The notes under the pieces: generated by a model
Told to the model about the DNA's origin: nothing
The model's database searches: none
Seen by the model: only the letters and a program-made list of their open reading frames with translations
Part shown: in pieces, positions 34,250-45,483 of the stretch
How the letters are laid out: each line of letters starts with the position of its first letter
Numbering within the stretch: position 1 is the stretch's first letter
Translations under genes and position numbers: made by a program
NCBI GenBank assembly: GCA_038380435.1
Contig: JAWZYU010000020.1
Location: forward strand, 48,144,307 to 48,208,306
Source of the DNA: Ryuthela nishihirai
Lineage: Eukaryota; Arthropoda; Arachnida; Araneae; Heptathelidae
Length of the DNA: 64,000 nt
Direction: 5' to 3'

Positions 34250-34740
34250 ACTTCGAAGCTCTATAACTTCTAAAATATGTATTTAATGGAAGTATGTGAC
34301 TGATGATAAATTAAAGATCATAATCAAATCTATTGGAATCTCGATTTTCAAAAATTATTCAATCTGTAGTCAAAGAGTTAGGAGGATGGAATATTTAACA
34401 ATAAAATATCATGTTTGATAAAAATCATTCATCATTATCTAATATTGGAATAATTATTACTCCAACTTCTAAAATGGATATTTATTTCAATGATTTGAAA
34501 CAATAATTATTATTAAAATATTAATTAATTTCTTAGGTAAAATCTTACAATGCATTATTGTTGCGAAATATTCTAGCTTCCATAACTCTTTAAATGGTGA
34601 AAGAATGTTGTTGAAAATCGAAATTTAAATAGACTTGATTGTGTTCCTTAATTTATCTTCAGTCACATTTTTACATTAAATGCATATTTCAGAAGTTTTG
34701 GAGGTTCTAAAGTAGATTCCCATTGACATGTATTATATAT
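34250..34740. mobile_element. Fold-back MITE, arms about 150 bp
   Basis: The left arm (ACTTCTAAAATATGTATTTA, GTGACTGATGATAAATTAAA, TCTCGATTTTCAA) is inverted in the right arm (TTGTTGAAAATCGAAATTTA, TTTATCTTCAGTCAC, ATGCATATTTCAGAAGTTTT). It shares these arms with 12288-13079. The outermost ends are degraded, so the superfamily (mariner-like) is inferred from the 12288 copy. Confidence 0.55.
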
Positions 34741-34749
34741 ATCGTTAGA

Positions 34750-35205
34750 GGTTTCTCTATTCTTCCTATAATTCAATTTCTGTGGCATCCATGAGCAAGG
34801 TCTTCATTTTGTTTCACTCAAAGCACGGTATTCAAATTTCGAGCACTATATTAAACTTGCGAATTACTGTAACAGTTAGTTTTTTAATCTTTTTTTGTTG
34901 TTTGCGTCATGGAGTTTTCTTTATTTTCATTCATCTTTAGAAACTGACGTTACTTACATCATACCGGAACGAAAATTTCTAAATGGACTCAAAATCTCAT
35001 TCATATGAGTACAATTTGAATATCAAAATCAAAGTTGAACGGTAAGCTATAATGTTGTATTTTGGCGTAGTTAAAGTTTTTAATTTCTCAAAAATTTCGC
35101 CATTTTCTTGAAGAAACTTTATATTAGATTAGATAAATTTTTCCAAGTTTTTTTCGGCAGAATATTTCATTATTTCTTATAAGGGTCATTATAAAGAACT
35201 ATCTA
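34750..35205. other. AT-rich anonymous sequence
   Basis: I see no supported feature. Confidence 0.45.
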
Positions 35206-35515
35206 AAGTGTTATCATCATCATCATCATCTTCAAGTGCCATGGGCTACGGAGGTCAACCAGATTGTTCAATTTAGTTCTTCGAGCATATCTGTTCTGAG
35301 CATATATGCTCTGCATCTGGCCACTGTAGACCAATTTTAACAAGATCCTGTTTGACATTGTCTGCCCACCGCATCCTAGGTCTCCCCCTCTTTCTGAGAC
35401 CTTTAGGCACACTGTTCATAATCCTATTCGCTAATCTATAATTGTCAATAAGAGCAACATGGCCAAACCAACGGAGTCTCTCTCTGCACAATATGCTGCT
35501 CATTAATATATAGTA
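35206..35515 (-). pseudogene. LINE C-terminal fragment (RLRWFGHV / RGRPRMRW type)
   Basis: The minus strand encodes RERLRWFGHVALIDNYRLAN, then RKRGRPRMRWADNVKQDL. This is the conserved C-terminal tail of a large group of arthropod endonuclease/reverse-transcriptase LINEs outside Jockey. Only about 90 codons remain, and the catalytic domains are missing. The element's 3' end is a GAT repeat, seen on the + strand as ATCATCATC at 35212-35230. A longer relative lies at 44645-45482. The intact protein would nick DNA and reverse transcribe its own RNA; this fragment is not functional. The start methionine in this frame comes from flanking sequence. Confidence 0.82.
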
Positions 35516-35671
35516 AATGACTAAAAGTAACAAGTTTCTATCTAAAGGAGTATTCCCAACGGGTGCACGGACACGCGTTTCTTGTACGTCTATGGAGACG
35601 TTATTGATGTCTGAAGTTTTCGGCTACCTGAAATTCAACTGGTACTTCACCGATGGTCCCAAATTTAGCTT

Positions 35672-36026
35672 AGGTTGTTTTATCTGTCAGCGGCACTTTT
35701 TTGCACACCATGGGCTAAGTGGCCAGATCACAAGGACTCTGAAGGCTCAGAGAATGTTGGGGGTGGGGACCCACTGGAACAGCTGTTGGGAGACAGATGG
35801 TAGCCTCATATCAAGGCCATCCAACATGTTCTTTAACGTGCACAGGGTATGGCTCTCCCGCACAAGGAGCCACGGCTTAACGTCCCACCCGACGGACGGC
35901 GGCCTTTCCAAGCCCATCGGTGTCCCCTACTGACCGTGGACAAATCTCAACGCTGACCTAGCTGGGACTCGAACTTGGAAACTGCAGATTACGAGCGTGG
36001 TGCGCTACCTACTGAGCCACCCGCCC
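35672..36026 (-). mobile_element. SINE-A with complete head
   Basis: The minus-strand head is intact (TGGCTCAGTAGGTAGCGCAC, B box GTTCGAGTCC), with a well-preserved core and 3' end. It directly abuts another minus-strand SINE-A piece at 36027. Confidence 0.9.
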
Positions 36027-36290
36027 CAGAACGTTTGGGACCTACTGGATAGCTGTTAGAATGGTCACCTCCCGTCAAGACCATCCAGCATGTTCTTTAA
36101 CATACACAGGATATGGCTATTCTGTATATGGGGTCATGGCTTAACATCTCATTCGATGGACGACCGTCTTTCCAACCCCATCAGTGTCATCTACTGACTG
36201 AAGGCAGGGTGGGGGATTTTGCCGAGATATAGCTGGCCCAGTTTGGACTCGAATCTAGGAATTTCAGATTATGAGCCTAGCACCAAATTT
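36027..36290 (-). mobile_element. SINE-A, 3'-shortened old copy adjoining the previous one
   Basis: This begins within the body (TTTGGGACCTACTGG) and continues to head remnants (TTTGGACTCGAATC). CCAAATTT occurs on both outer sides of the pair (near 35663 and 36283), so the pair may have inserted together or one may have landed in the other. Confidence 0.8.
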
Positions 36291-36409
36291 GGTAAGTTAG
36301 TCCCACGTGTCTTCCTGTGTAACGGTAAGAAAATTAGGTTCCTTGCTGTGGTGAGTCAGGATTAAACACGCGGCAAGTGTCCGAAATCTCTGGGAGATTC
36401 TGCCGTCGC

Positions 36410-36590
36410 CTACCTTATGAATGGAGTAATGCGTTATCAATGGGAAAGTTATGAATAGAGTAATGCGTTATCAATGGGAAAGTTATGAATGTAGTAGTAC
36501 GTTATCAATGCGGAAAGTTGTGAATGGAGTAGTACGTTATCAATGCGGAAAGTTATAAATGAAGGAGTGATTATCGATAAGAAAATTTAT
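36410..36590 (+). repeat. Tandem repeat, unit 33-34 bp
   Basis: The unit TTATGAATGGAGTAATGCGT TATCAATGGGAAAG is repeated four to five times, the first two copies almost identical and later ones diverging. Confidence 0.85.
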
Positions 36591-36649
36591 CAATGAACAG
36601 ATGTTTATCTCCAAGCATTTTGGGGTGCCTAATTTCATGGGGTCAAAAC

Positions 36650-37095
36650 CTTGTGCACTAAGTTACGATGAACTGAAGTTGTAGCATAAAATTGGTTCTT
36701 AGCGTTTAGGATGAGTTCTGGTATAATATCGCATTATGGCGCTATTTTACGTTAATGTCTTAAATGCCGGATTTCCAAATTGCTGGATTGGTAGAGGTGG
36801 ATATATCTCATTGATCCTAGAAACGAAGTCCTAATTTGACATCAATGGAAAGTGGTTTTTTGAATGAATCGTCGTTTATTCCCAAAATATTCGTAATTTG
36901 CGGCATTTAAAGGTAAGAATCGATGCAATTGTTGCAAGTGATACACTAAACGTGCTGAGCCAAGTATGGAAAGGAAGTTGAATATCATGCCACTAATGGT
37001 GCCCACTTTGAAGTCTGTTGAACACAAAAGAAACTTTGAGAATTTCTTGATATTTTGCACATATAATTACTTTTGTGCTTAATTATTTAAAAAAA
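36650..37095. repeat. Copy of the fold-back repeat that hosts the 1.6-kb Tc1
   Basis: It shares GTCTTAAATGCC, GGTAGAGGTGGAT and TTTGAAGTCTGTTGAACAC with the pieces flanking the Tc1 at 1615-3018, and shows the arrangement without the insertion. Confidence 0.45.
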
Positions 37096-38469
37096 TAACA
37101 CACTAAAATATGAGTATTGTCAACTATATACAGAAGTATAGACAATTTATAACTAGAAAGACGAATATGGACTCTGGCGCATATAAGAATCTCGTTTTCA
37201 AAGAGAAAGAAGTTTTTCCTTTATCTACTGTTTTATTCCTTAAAAGTTTTAATTTGAGCTAGCAGATGATGGGAAAAATGCAAATACTATCTCCTTAGTA
37301 ATTATACAGCATAAAATTATTCGTCTTTTGATTCTTAAATCTAAAAAGTTGCATTTCCCACAACTCTCTCAGAAGAGTGAGTACATTATTGTTGTCAATG
37401 GAATATCTGTTAAAAACCATTACTCGTTTTTCAAATTTATATTCTATACATATTATTTGTAAAATTCGATAACAGCTCTGCCGTTTCATAATTTCAGTGA
37501 TCTGTAAAGATATATTATATATTAAAACTACTAAGTACATTCAATCCGAAGTACATCCAATTTTTTTATACGATTTTGATTAAACACGGTTTAGAAAAAA
37601 ATTTCCAATTCTCTTTTTTTACGCGATTTATTTTGATCTAACACGGTTCAAATGACGCCTTTATAAAATATCCATTTGAATTTATTTCTGAAAAAATATT
37701 CCTATTCAAAAAAAATTACTATAATTTACATTTATAACAAAGATGCCGCTTTTATGGTCACATTTTTCAAAGTAGTATTAACTTTGAAAATGTACTAAGA
37801 TACACATTTTGTGCACTAAAATCCCCAAAATAAAATCTACACTAACATAGCTACACAACAAGTTTTCTCTATTTTATTCTCTATTTTATGGAAAAATTGT
37901 ACAAAACCTACTTCATTAAAGTGACAACATTGAGTTCCGGGAATTCCCCTCAATTTTTATCTTCAATACATACGTTAGTCTTGGACTCTTATTTCGTGTT
38001 TAAAGTTAGAAGTGTTTAGATGTTTAATAGAAGAAATCGAAAAAAAAAATGGTTTTGTTTTTTGAAGTTTTCAAGCGATGAAAGTGATTTAATTCCAGTC
38101 TTACGCAAAGGAATACGTCTATTGTCAGAGAGTGAAAACGAATGAAATCTAGTTAAAAAGCATATGTAAGTCAGTTTTTTTTGCACTTTTGTATTTTTGA
38201 ATTAGTGGCATATTATTTTCTTTATGAAGGAAAATCTACTTTATGCATGTACATATAATTATCTTTATAAGTTTTAAAATAAAAAAAATGTGTTTAAATG
38301 AATAAAAATTAAATAAAGATTTAATTAAAGATTTTGATATGATTTGTTTGAAAACAACTTCTCATTTGTACTGGGTTTTCAGGTCTGGAACCAATCTTCT
38401 ATTTTTTCATAGGCACTGTATTTTTTTACACGATTTTTTCGGGAACCTATCTACAGTGTAAAAACAGAA
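37096..38469. other. AT-rich anonymous sequence
   Basis: No gene is seen. Repeated phrases such as ACGCGATTTATTTTGATC and TACGATTTTGATTAAACACG near 37570-37650 suggest a small internal duplication. Confidence 0.45.
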
Positions 38470-39485
38470 TTTGGTGTATTTAAAAAATGCGAATTCCAAT
38501 ATTTCATTAGTACCAATCAAATTAGAAAAGAGTTTTCTAATAATCATTTTCATTCTTTCCAATAGAAACTTCATGGTTCTCACATTCCATCACCGAAATT
38601 TCCTAATTCTATCATTAATACATCGTTGCAATATTCGTTTGAAATTTTGGAATTCTAAACTTTTTCACCGTTAGAGGACGCAATTATAGTGTTAGAAAGA
38701 TTCCGAAAGTGCAAATCATAATATTTTATCAATTCCTAATTAACCCTCAAAAGATTTTGTCATTATCTCTAAATACAAACAATTATCTACTAAAACAAAA
38801 AATTGTGTTACCCCCACCCCTGGGTCTAAGAGGTCATTTCATTGCTGCCAATGGAAACATCATGGCGTTTCATATTCCACAACCAATATGCAAAATTTCT
38901 AGCTTAAATACATCGTTTGCAATATGTGTTTGAAATTTTGGAATTTGCATATATTTCCACCGTTAGAGGGCGCAATTATAGTTTTCGGAAGATATAAAAA
39001 ACTTGAATCATAATATTTATTATTATGTTAGGAATTTAGATTAGCTAGCGATTTTATCAATTCCTTACTAATCCAAAAACAATTTTTCATTTATCTCTAA
39101 AAAACAAACAATTATCTGCTAAAACTAAAAAAGGTGTGTTTTCTCACAACCTCTGAGTCTATGGGGTCAGCTCATTGTTGGAAATGGAAACTTCGCGACG
39201 TTCACATTTCACAATCAAAATTTCAAATTTCTACCATAAATACATCGCTTGCAATGTTCCTTTGGAATTTTGGAACTTTCAGCTATTTACACCGCTAGAA
39301 GGCATAATTATAGCTTTAGAGAGATTCGGAAAGTGCATACTGTAATATTCCATTAATACCTACCCAACACAAAAAATGTTTAATTATCTTTGTAAACAAG
39401 AAAGTTCGATGTCTACAGACGGACAGACAGACAACAAAGCGAAACTATTATCTCGTGTTCTTTGAAAACGAGATAAAAAACGAGA
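38470..39485 (+). mobile_element. 290-bp-unit repeat element with terminal hairpin
   Basis: Three units are marked by CACCGTTAGAGGACGCAATT (38666), CACCGTTAGAGGGCGCAATT (38958) and CACCGCTAGAAGGCATAATT (39291). A terminal block follows: GTCTACAGACGGACAGACAG, then a hairpin in which ATCTCGTGTT (39450-39459) pairs with AAAACGAGAT (39465-39474), then an A run. Internal tandem units plus a 3' hairpin resemble non-autonomous Helitron-like elements, but the family assignment is inference. Confidence 0.65.
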
Positions 39486-39558
39486 TACGTGCTGTAACGC
39501 TGACTTTATAAATTTCCGTCGTTCATTGAGAATATTGAAACAAAACAAAATCTCTACC

Positions 39559-40022
39559 CTTCCTCCGTCCAGAATTCCCCCCTCCTTTCTTCCGTACAGA
39601 AGTCTCCCCTAATATCCTCCGTATAGAAATTCCCTCCTAATATCCTCCGTATAGAAATTCCCTCCTAATATCCTCCGTACAGAAGTTCCCCCCCTAATTT
39701 CCTCCATACAGAATTACCCCCTACTTTCCTCCGTACAGAAGTCCCCTCAAATATCCTCCGTACAGAATTTCCCCCTAATTTCATCCGTACAGAAATCCCC
39801 TCAAATATCCTCCGTACAGAATTTCTCCCTACTTTCCTCCGTACAGAATTTCTCCCTACTTTCCTCCGTACAGAATTTCCCCTACTTTCCTCCGTACAGA
39901 AGCCCCCCTAATATCCTCCGTACAGAAGTTCCTCCTAATATCTTCCGTACAGAATTTCCCCCTACTATTCTCCGTACAGAAGTTTCCCCTACTTTCCTTC
40001 GTACAGAATTTCTCCCCTCCCA
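39559..40022 (+). repeat. Minisatellite, unit 24-27 bp, about 18 copies
   Basis: The unit CCTCCGTACAGAATTTCCCC CTACTT recurs with length variation. The 63-codon minus-strand frame 39856-40047 (repeating NFCTEDIRG) is a translation of the array, not a gene. Confidence 0.92.
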
Positions 40023-41614
40023 ATTGATACTTCCCCCAACCCCTCACAACTATTCTCTTGAAACAATCTATCGTTACGTCAAGGCCATAGCCAAAGCATG
40101 CTCAATAACTAAAGTGACCACATCCCGATTTTTGGGTCATGTTCCTCTTTCCCCGGAAAGGCTGTAGGAACTCCCAAATATACCGCTTTTGACTAATTGG
40201 GTACAGAAACGTATCCAGGATTTAGTTTAGGGGGTGAAGGGGTCGAGAAAAAACTTGAGTAGAATTTCCAAATTTCTAAAATACCCCCCAGAACAGGGAA
40301 GGTTAAAATGATACTCTATATGGAGTAAAATGCTATAGTTATTTATTTTTCAATCCATTTTTAATTTCGGGCATATAACGGCTAAAATTATATAAAGATA
40401 CTTATTTTGGATTTCGAAGCAGGTAGACAAATTCGAGAGTTCGTATAAAGCGACGGGATTTTTTTTTTGGGGGGGGGGGTGAATCTCCCTCTTCCCTCTT
40501 GGGTATGTCCTTGTCGTCCCTCTCGAATAAAATTAGGATATGTATTGTAAAGTATTAAAACACTATCAGTTCAATTAGAGAGGGAAAAAATTCGGCGGGC
40601 AAATTTAATTAACATTTAATTAATTTAATTAACATAGTATGTAAAGCTCATAGGAAGCAAAACGCTTTTTCACTTTTTTTAAATTCATATTTTTTAAATG
40701 CAATTTAATTTGCCCGTCGCTTTTTACTCTAACCGTCAGTTCATGCACACTCTTCGACACAAACGAAAACTCTCTGATGCCTTCTTTCGTCCCTTCCATT
40801 CCAAAACCCCTCTAACAAGAAATGAAAGTGTTGGTAATACAGGGTATTGGAATTACATCAGTTGAACCTTGCTACTTATGCAATTTACTGAATCACCGAG
40901 TCAGGTGTATTCTGAAGTATTTAATAGCTAACACTGTAAAAATTGTATGATATTTCTCCATTATTGAAAATAAATATTCGTTTTATTTTCAACATATTGA
41001 ATGAAATTTGACTAACTTCTCACAACTCACACTCTGATAAATTTGACAGTTATGAAATTTGACTAACTTCTCACTAAGCCCACTAATTTAATGTTCAATA
41101 GCTCGTTGGAAGTGAAAAATTAGATGCTTTCTCTAACATATTTCTATTATTCGTATTTAATCTTATAATCTTAGTAAAAAAATTTTATCATTTAAAATGA
41201 AAATCAGAATAATTTTATCGAATAGTTGAAACTATAGAGACTACACCCAAAAATACTTTATTGGATGTAGTAGTTTATTGGGTTATATTCAAAATAAATC
41301 TAATTTTTTAAATTTAAAAATCTAGCATCAGCTTTTACCCTCCATAATGCGGGACAATAATTGAAATGTTCCGCTTTCCAGTTTTGAAAATCTGGTCACT
41401 TACCAATACCCAAGAGATCAAATAACTCCAACAAAATATCGACAGCAAACCTTCAGGAAGATGGGTCTCAATCAGCGAAAAATGTAAAAAAAAATTGTGC
41501 ATCCGAAACGACAAGCATCATAATTAATTAAAATCAGAAATCCGATACAAAAAGGAATTAGTGAAGTGAGCATGTTATCCTTGGAGTTGAACAAATGAAA
41601 GCTAATGAACTGTA
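40023..41614. other. Anonymous sequence
   Basis: A possible weak transposon-like pair of ends (CAGAAACGTATCCAGGATTT near 40205 and the inverse of CAAGGACATACCCAAGAGGG near 40515) brackets a G homopolymer, but the flanks do not duplicate. GAAATTTGACTAACTTCTCA occurs twice (41001, 41055). No gene is seen. Confidence 0.4.
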
Positions 41615-42075
41615 AACAGACACCGCCTCTTCACGCAGAACTCATCCGCTATTGAAGAAACACAGCGAGGACTGCGAGGGAAAACTACCAACAAAGAGGA
41701 CCGCACACGGAATGAAGCACCGGAATAATTATATTTCCATTTTATTATGTAGTACAACGTTGTAATATTTGTTACTGTAATACCATTCACATAAAACATA
41801 AAAAGGAACACAGTTAAAAAATCAAATACGTAATTTGACAAGACCGGGACAACCGTAATGTTACATATAGGACAGAGAAGAGTCCTACAAGCTACTCTTA
41901 GCTTGTACATGCCATCACCCAGGATTCCGACCCCGACACCAGCTGCTGCAGTGGTGCCACAAGATCCAGGACTCCGACCGGGACCCCAGCTGCTGCAGTG
42001 ATACCACAAGATCCAGGATTCCAACCCGAACCCTAGCTGCTCCAGGGTAACCACGGCATCGCCGAGGAGGAGTAC
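41615..42075 (-). mobile_element. Composite repeat with GC-rich 44-bp units and a SINE-C-like segment
   Basis: On the minus strand, about three 44-bp units (GATCTTGTGGTATCACTGCA GCAGCTGGGGTC type, 41935-42050) are followed by AGCTAAGAGTAGCTTGTAGG and TCTGTCCTATATG (also in SINE-C at 26600). Then come AATAAA and a GC-rich end. It looks like a retroelement 3' region or LTR, but no flanking duplication was found. The 150-codon frame here is not a convincing protein. Confidence 0.5.
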
Positions 42076-42115
42076 CTAATTATATTAAATCATATATGTG
42101 TGGCAAATATTAACT

Positions 42116-43919
42116 ATGTAACACATCAGCATTTTAAGCATTTAAAAATTATTAATTAGCAGTAGTAATTAACAAACTGTGTTTGGATACGGAATACTTT
42201 TCAGATTCTTTTAAATTAATATCTAAATTATTCTAAATTTTGGGACACTGAAACGTTAGTAATGCCTGCCCATAATTTGTTCTGCATAACGATAATTCTA
42301 GATCAAGTTGCTGTGTATGTGGGTAACGATAACACTTCCTTTGGAAATTGATATTTTTTTAATCTAATTGCACATAATAGAAATAATGCTAATTTTAATT
42401 TGTATGGATCTGGAATTTGCAGATTTTTTTGCTTTTTGAAAAAAAAAATATACATAGTATGTTTATTTGCAGTTTATACAGAGTTTAACGAAATATTTTG
42501 GAGGTTAGGTCAATAACTTTAGGATATTATTAACGGTATTTAACTATCAATGATCTTACTATTTGCAATTATGAGTCAAAACCGTTAAAGAGGACACTGT
42601 AGTTTTTGAAACCTCAGCGACTGTAATAAAATAAAAACACAAATTTGTCTAGTATTGAGACAGGACTCTCAAGCTATTTATCGCGAGATACTTAAAATTA
42701 GAGTGGGCTTTAACAACGCCATCTTAGAATTTTTTTTACGTAAAGCATTGCTTTTTTTACTACATATATAGCAAATAACACATGTTTTTAGAATAGTCTT
42801 AGAAAAAAAAGTTAAAAAAATCTGATTGAACTTATTTCTTTAAAAATGATATTTATTTGCATTTGAAATAAATAATGAGATTTTTCGTCAGCAATGCAAT
42901 TTTCGTTATATTTGTTCGGCAGGCATCCTCTCGCAGGGAGTCAAAATGAGTAACTCACAGATGATAAATAAAAAAAGACTACAATATGAAGACTGTTCTT
43001 TCTATGAAGTAATATAAAAAAAAGACAGAGCGGTGTGGTGTCTTGGTGCGAAATCTAGGCTTAGAGTTCCCACTATAAAACAAAACTGAAAAAAGAAGCT
43101 AGGATGAGAAAGAGAAGTAGACATTAGTGGTAATGGGACACATTAAGACTCTACGCTGGAGACTTATTATCTACTGTTCCCAATGGTCGTTAGTAACAAA
43201 AAATATAAAAGATGAGAAAAAATCTTGAAGACAGGAAAAAAATAGTAAATGCGGGAGTGTAGCGTAAAAAAAGAGAAACCAACCTAAGCTGTTAACCAAC
43301 CAAATGCAAAATGTAAATGATGAGAAACAATGTACGGTGAAATACAATGACAAAATAATGTTGTGGAATGAAATAGTAACAGCACCAAGTTAGGATTTTT
43401 TTTAGATGTTTGTATTTTTCTCTTAGAAACTTTTTTTGCGAACTTTTGCAAATAATGAAATTATTTTCGCATTGTGCGAATTTCTGAAAAGAAGTTTGTA
43501 AAGACGAAGAATGAAAAAAGAACGTGGATGCATCATCGCTTGCCGAAGAAGGAATGACTCAGACGGGTTCATCTAATTAGAGAAAGAACGTTCTTTGAAA
43601 GAGTTACTTTCTGATTTGTTTCATATGGCAAAAAGAAGTGCTATTGCTTTTGGTGTTGAAGTAAAAAGTGCTTTAAGATGGGAGATTTATGCTGAATGGA
43701 GATAGCTTTATCATGTTGATAAAATCTACAGTACATAATTCAAAGAGTTAGAGCGATGTTCTTTGAAACGCCGATAAACAATAAAAAGCTTTATTGTTGG
43801 TAGATGGACTTGCAGATATATCTTTTTTACTGATACAGACATCGTGATGGTGAAATGCACATTTGAGCCTCTCAGGAGCCAAACTGATCAACTCCATAAA
43901 ATATAAAGTGGAGAAAATT
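42116..43919. other. Anonymous sequence, partly purine-rich
   Basis: 42940-43380 is A/G-rich on the + strand. No supported gene is seen. A short frame near 43500 (RTWMHHRLPKKE) might echo a transposase but is too short to call. Confidence 0.4.
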
Positions 43920-43960
43920 GATGATTCTCTAAGATTTGCTTGAAATCTTAGAGAATCATC
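43920..43960. repeat. Perfect 18-bp inverted repeat with 5-base loop
   Basis: GATGATTCTCTAAGATTT (43920-43937) and its exact complement AAATCTTAGAGAATCATC (43943-43960) surround GCTTG. The phrase TTTGCTTGAAAT recurs at 43967, suggesting a local templated inversion. Confidence 0.95.
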
Positions 43961-44279
43961 ATAAACTTTGCTTGAAATATACGAACAAAGAACTATTATG
44001 TAGAGTAATATTATACATATAGGTTCTATATTACAAGATGTAAAAATACATAAAAATAACGTGCTTGGATACTGAAATTGCGAAATTTACAAAAAGTGGA
44101 GATGATTAGTTTAGCTTCTGAGAGACTCATTTGAAAAATCGGAAATTAAATTTGAGGCATATACTTATTGTAAAGGGAGAATTTTTTATATTCAAACTAT
44201 TGTGCCAGGATTATAGGAAAGGAAGAAAGCGCAACAGTCGGCTGTCAAAAGTTGCTTCGATGTTTTTCTAATAAACAAC

Positions 44280-44577
44280 ATGTCTAAAATTTTGGGCTTT
44301 AAATTACAGTTATCGTATATTATACCAGACGCATTAAGTTTTCATATTCTCGAGCGACAAAAACTGCTTTTATCAGTCTCCAGAACTTGTAAAACAAAAT
44401 CCTTTATTGCTTATTTTTGTTTTTTAATGTTTGACACTGACTGTGGGCCTATATTGAATTTTTCATTAATTTTTCTTCCAGAAACGCGTTTTTCAACTTG
44501 TTCTGTCACTTTCAGCTTGTTAACAATAATTAAAGTAGCGTGTTTCCTTTTTATACCACTTTTCAACTGTTTAGGAC
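44280..44577 (-). pseudogene. Tigger/pogo-like transposase, N-terminal DNA-binding domain remnant
   Basis: The minus-strand frame 44411-44617 contains KRKHATLIIVNKLKVTEQVE, then KRVSGRKINEKFNIGPQSVS NIKKQK. This matches the pattern of the CENP-B/pogo-type N-terminal helix-turn-helix: a basic start, a helix, then GRK..E.FNIG.STVS.IKK. After a stop the frame resumes with KDFVLQVLETDKSSFCRSRI, an expected position for the linker to the second DNA-binding part. No DDE catalytic domain was found downstream on the minus strand. In active elements this domain binds the terminal repeats in the nucleus. Here only the domain survives, with no start codon that belongs to it. Domesticated pogo-derived host genes exist, but the stops argue against that. 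Confidence 0.7.
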
Positions 44578-44625
44578 AGGCCTGGGTAAATTGCGGCCCG
44601 CGAGCTATTGATGACAAATTAAATT
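44575..44625 (-). mobile_element. Possible hAT terminal segment
   Basis: CAGGCCTGGGTAAATTGCGG CCCGCGAG resembles hAT ends, as at 6178. No opposite end was found. Confidence 0.4.
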
Positions 44626-44644
44626 TTTAAAAGAGAAAATGAAC

Positions 44645-45482
44645 GTATCATCATCATGGAAGTCCAATCAGATTGCGCAATTTAGTTCCCCAAACACGTC
44701 TCAGTTACATCTGCTGCACCTGAGCATTGTAGCCCAATTCTAACAAGGTCCTGTTTAACGTTGTCAGCTCATAGGATCCTAAGTCTCCCCATTTTTCTGC
44801 GGCCTTCAGGCATACTGTTCATGACCCTATTCGCTAATCTATAATAATGTTTACAGGGCAACATGGCCAAACCAACATAGTCTCTCTCTGCATATATGCT
44901 GCTCAAAGGAGATTGCCGACTCCTTTGCCTAACTTCATCATTGCTTACAAAGTCAAATTACCTAATGCCCAAGATACGGCGTAAGCATCTAGAATCAAAA
45001 GCATCAAGATTCACTACCGTAACTAAATCTAAAAAAAAGCAAACTATTATAAATAATAAAAAATAAATACCCCCTCAAGCAGCTTCTTGCCACAGAGGTC
45101 TGACATATAGTCTAATTTTATTCTTATAATAATATATATAATAATTATAATAATATATAAATAAATAGGTGTATACACCTATTTTTCCACACTCTCCATA
45201 GAGTCTTAAAAGTTCCGACAGCAATCGCTGTTCATCTGTTTATCTCATGCCGCACATCACCAGTATTTGTTACATAGCTCCCAAGATAATTAAACTGTGA
45301 CACTTGCTTAAGACTGTAACCATCCAGATTAACTTAAACACAACCTGCCTGACCAATTTTCATCACTTTAGTTTTCTCTCTGTTTTCACCAAACCTACTC
45401 TACTACCAGTCTCATCAACAGCTCTAATAAAAGAATTCATCTCATCAACATCATTTACCGAAAAGGCGAAATCATTAACATA
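44645..45482 (-). pseudogene. LINE reverse transcriptase C-terminal half, split by a SINE-B fragment
   Basis: On the minus strand the right part (45180-45482) reads NDFAFSVNDVDEMNSFIRAV then KQVSQFNYLGSYVTNTGDV, the region following the RT catalytic box in non-Jockey LINEs. The left part (44645-45050) is homologous at DNA level to 35206-35515 and includes the degraded C-terminal tail. Between them, 45062-45117 is a SINE-B fragment followed by AT repeats. Several stops are present. The family is the same as at 35206, and the 3' end again shows a GAT-type repeat (ATCATCATC at 44648). The intact protein would perform target-primed reverse transcription. This copy is non-functional. A SINE-A copy abuts its 5' side at 45484. 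Confidence 0.8.
45062..45117 (-). mobile_element. SINE-B 3' fragment inside a LINE
   Basis: AAATAAATACCCCCTCAAGC AGCTTCTTGCCACAGAGG is the inverted 3' part of SINE-B. It is followed by an AT microsatellite and a perfect 22-base palindrome at 45163-45184 centred on GTATAC. Confidence 0.85.
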
Positions 45483-45483
45483 A

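Noticed and set aside
39559..40022. CRISPR-like regular repeats
   Set aside because: Repeats abut directly without unique spacers and vary in length. This is a minisatellite in a eukaryotic genome.
39856..40047. Repetitive peptide with NFCTEDIRG units
   Set aside because: It is a translation of a minisatellite with variable unit length, so no stable frame exists across the array.
40205..40517. MITE with CAGAAACGTATCC/CAAGGACATACCC ends
   Set aside because: The ends pair poorly and the flanks show no duplication.
41615..42110. Solo LTR
   Set aside because: There is an AATAAA and a GC-rich end, but no matching 5-bp flanks and no second LTR.
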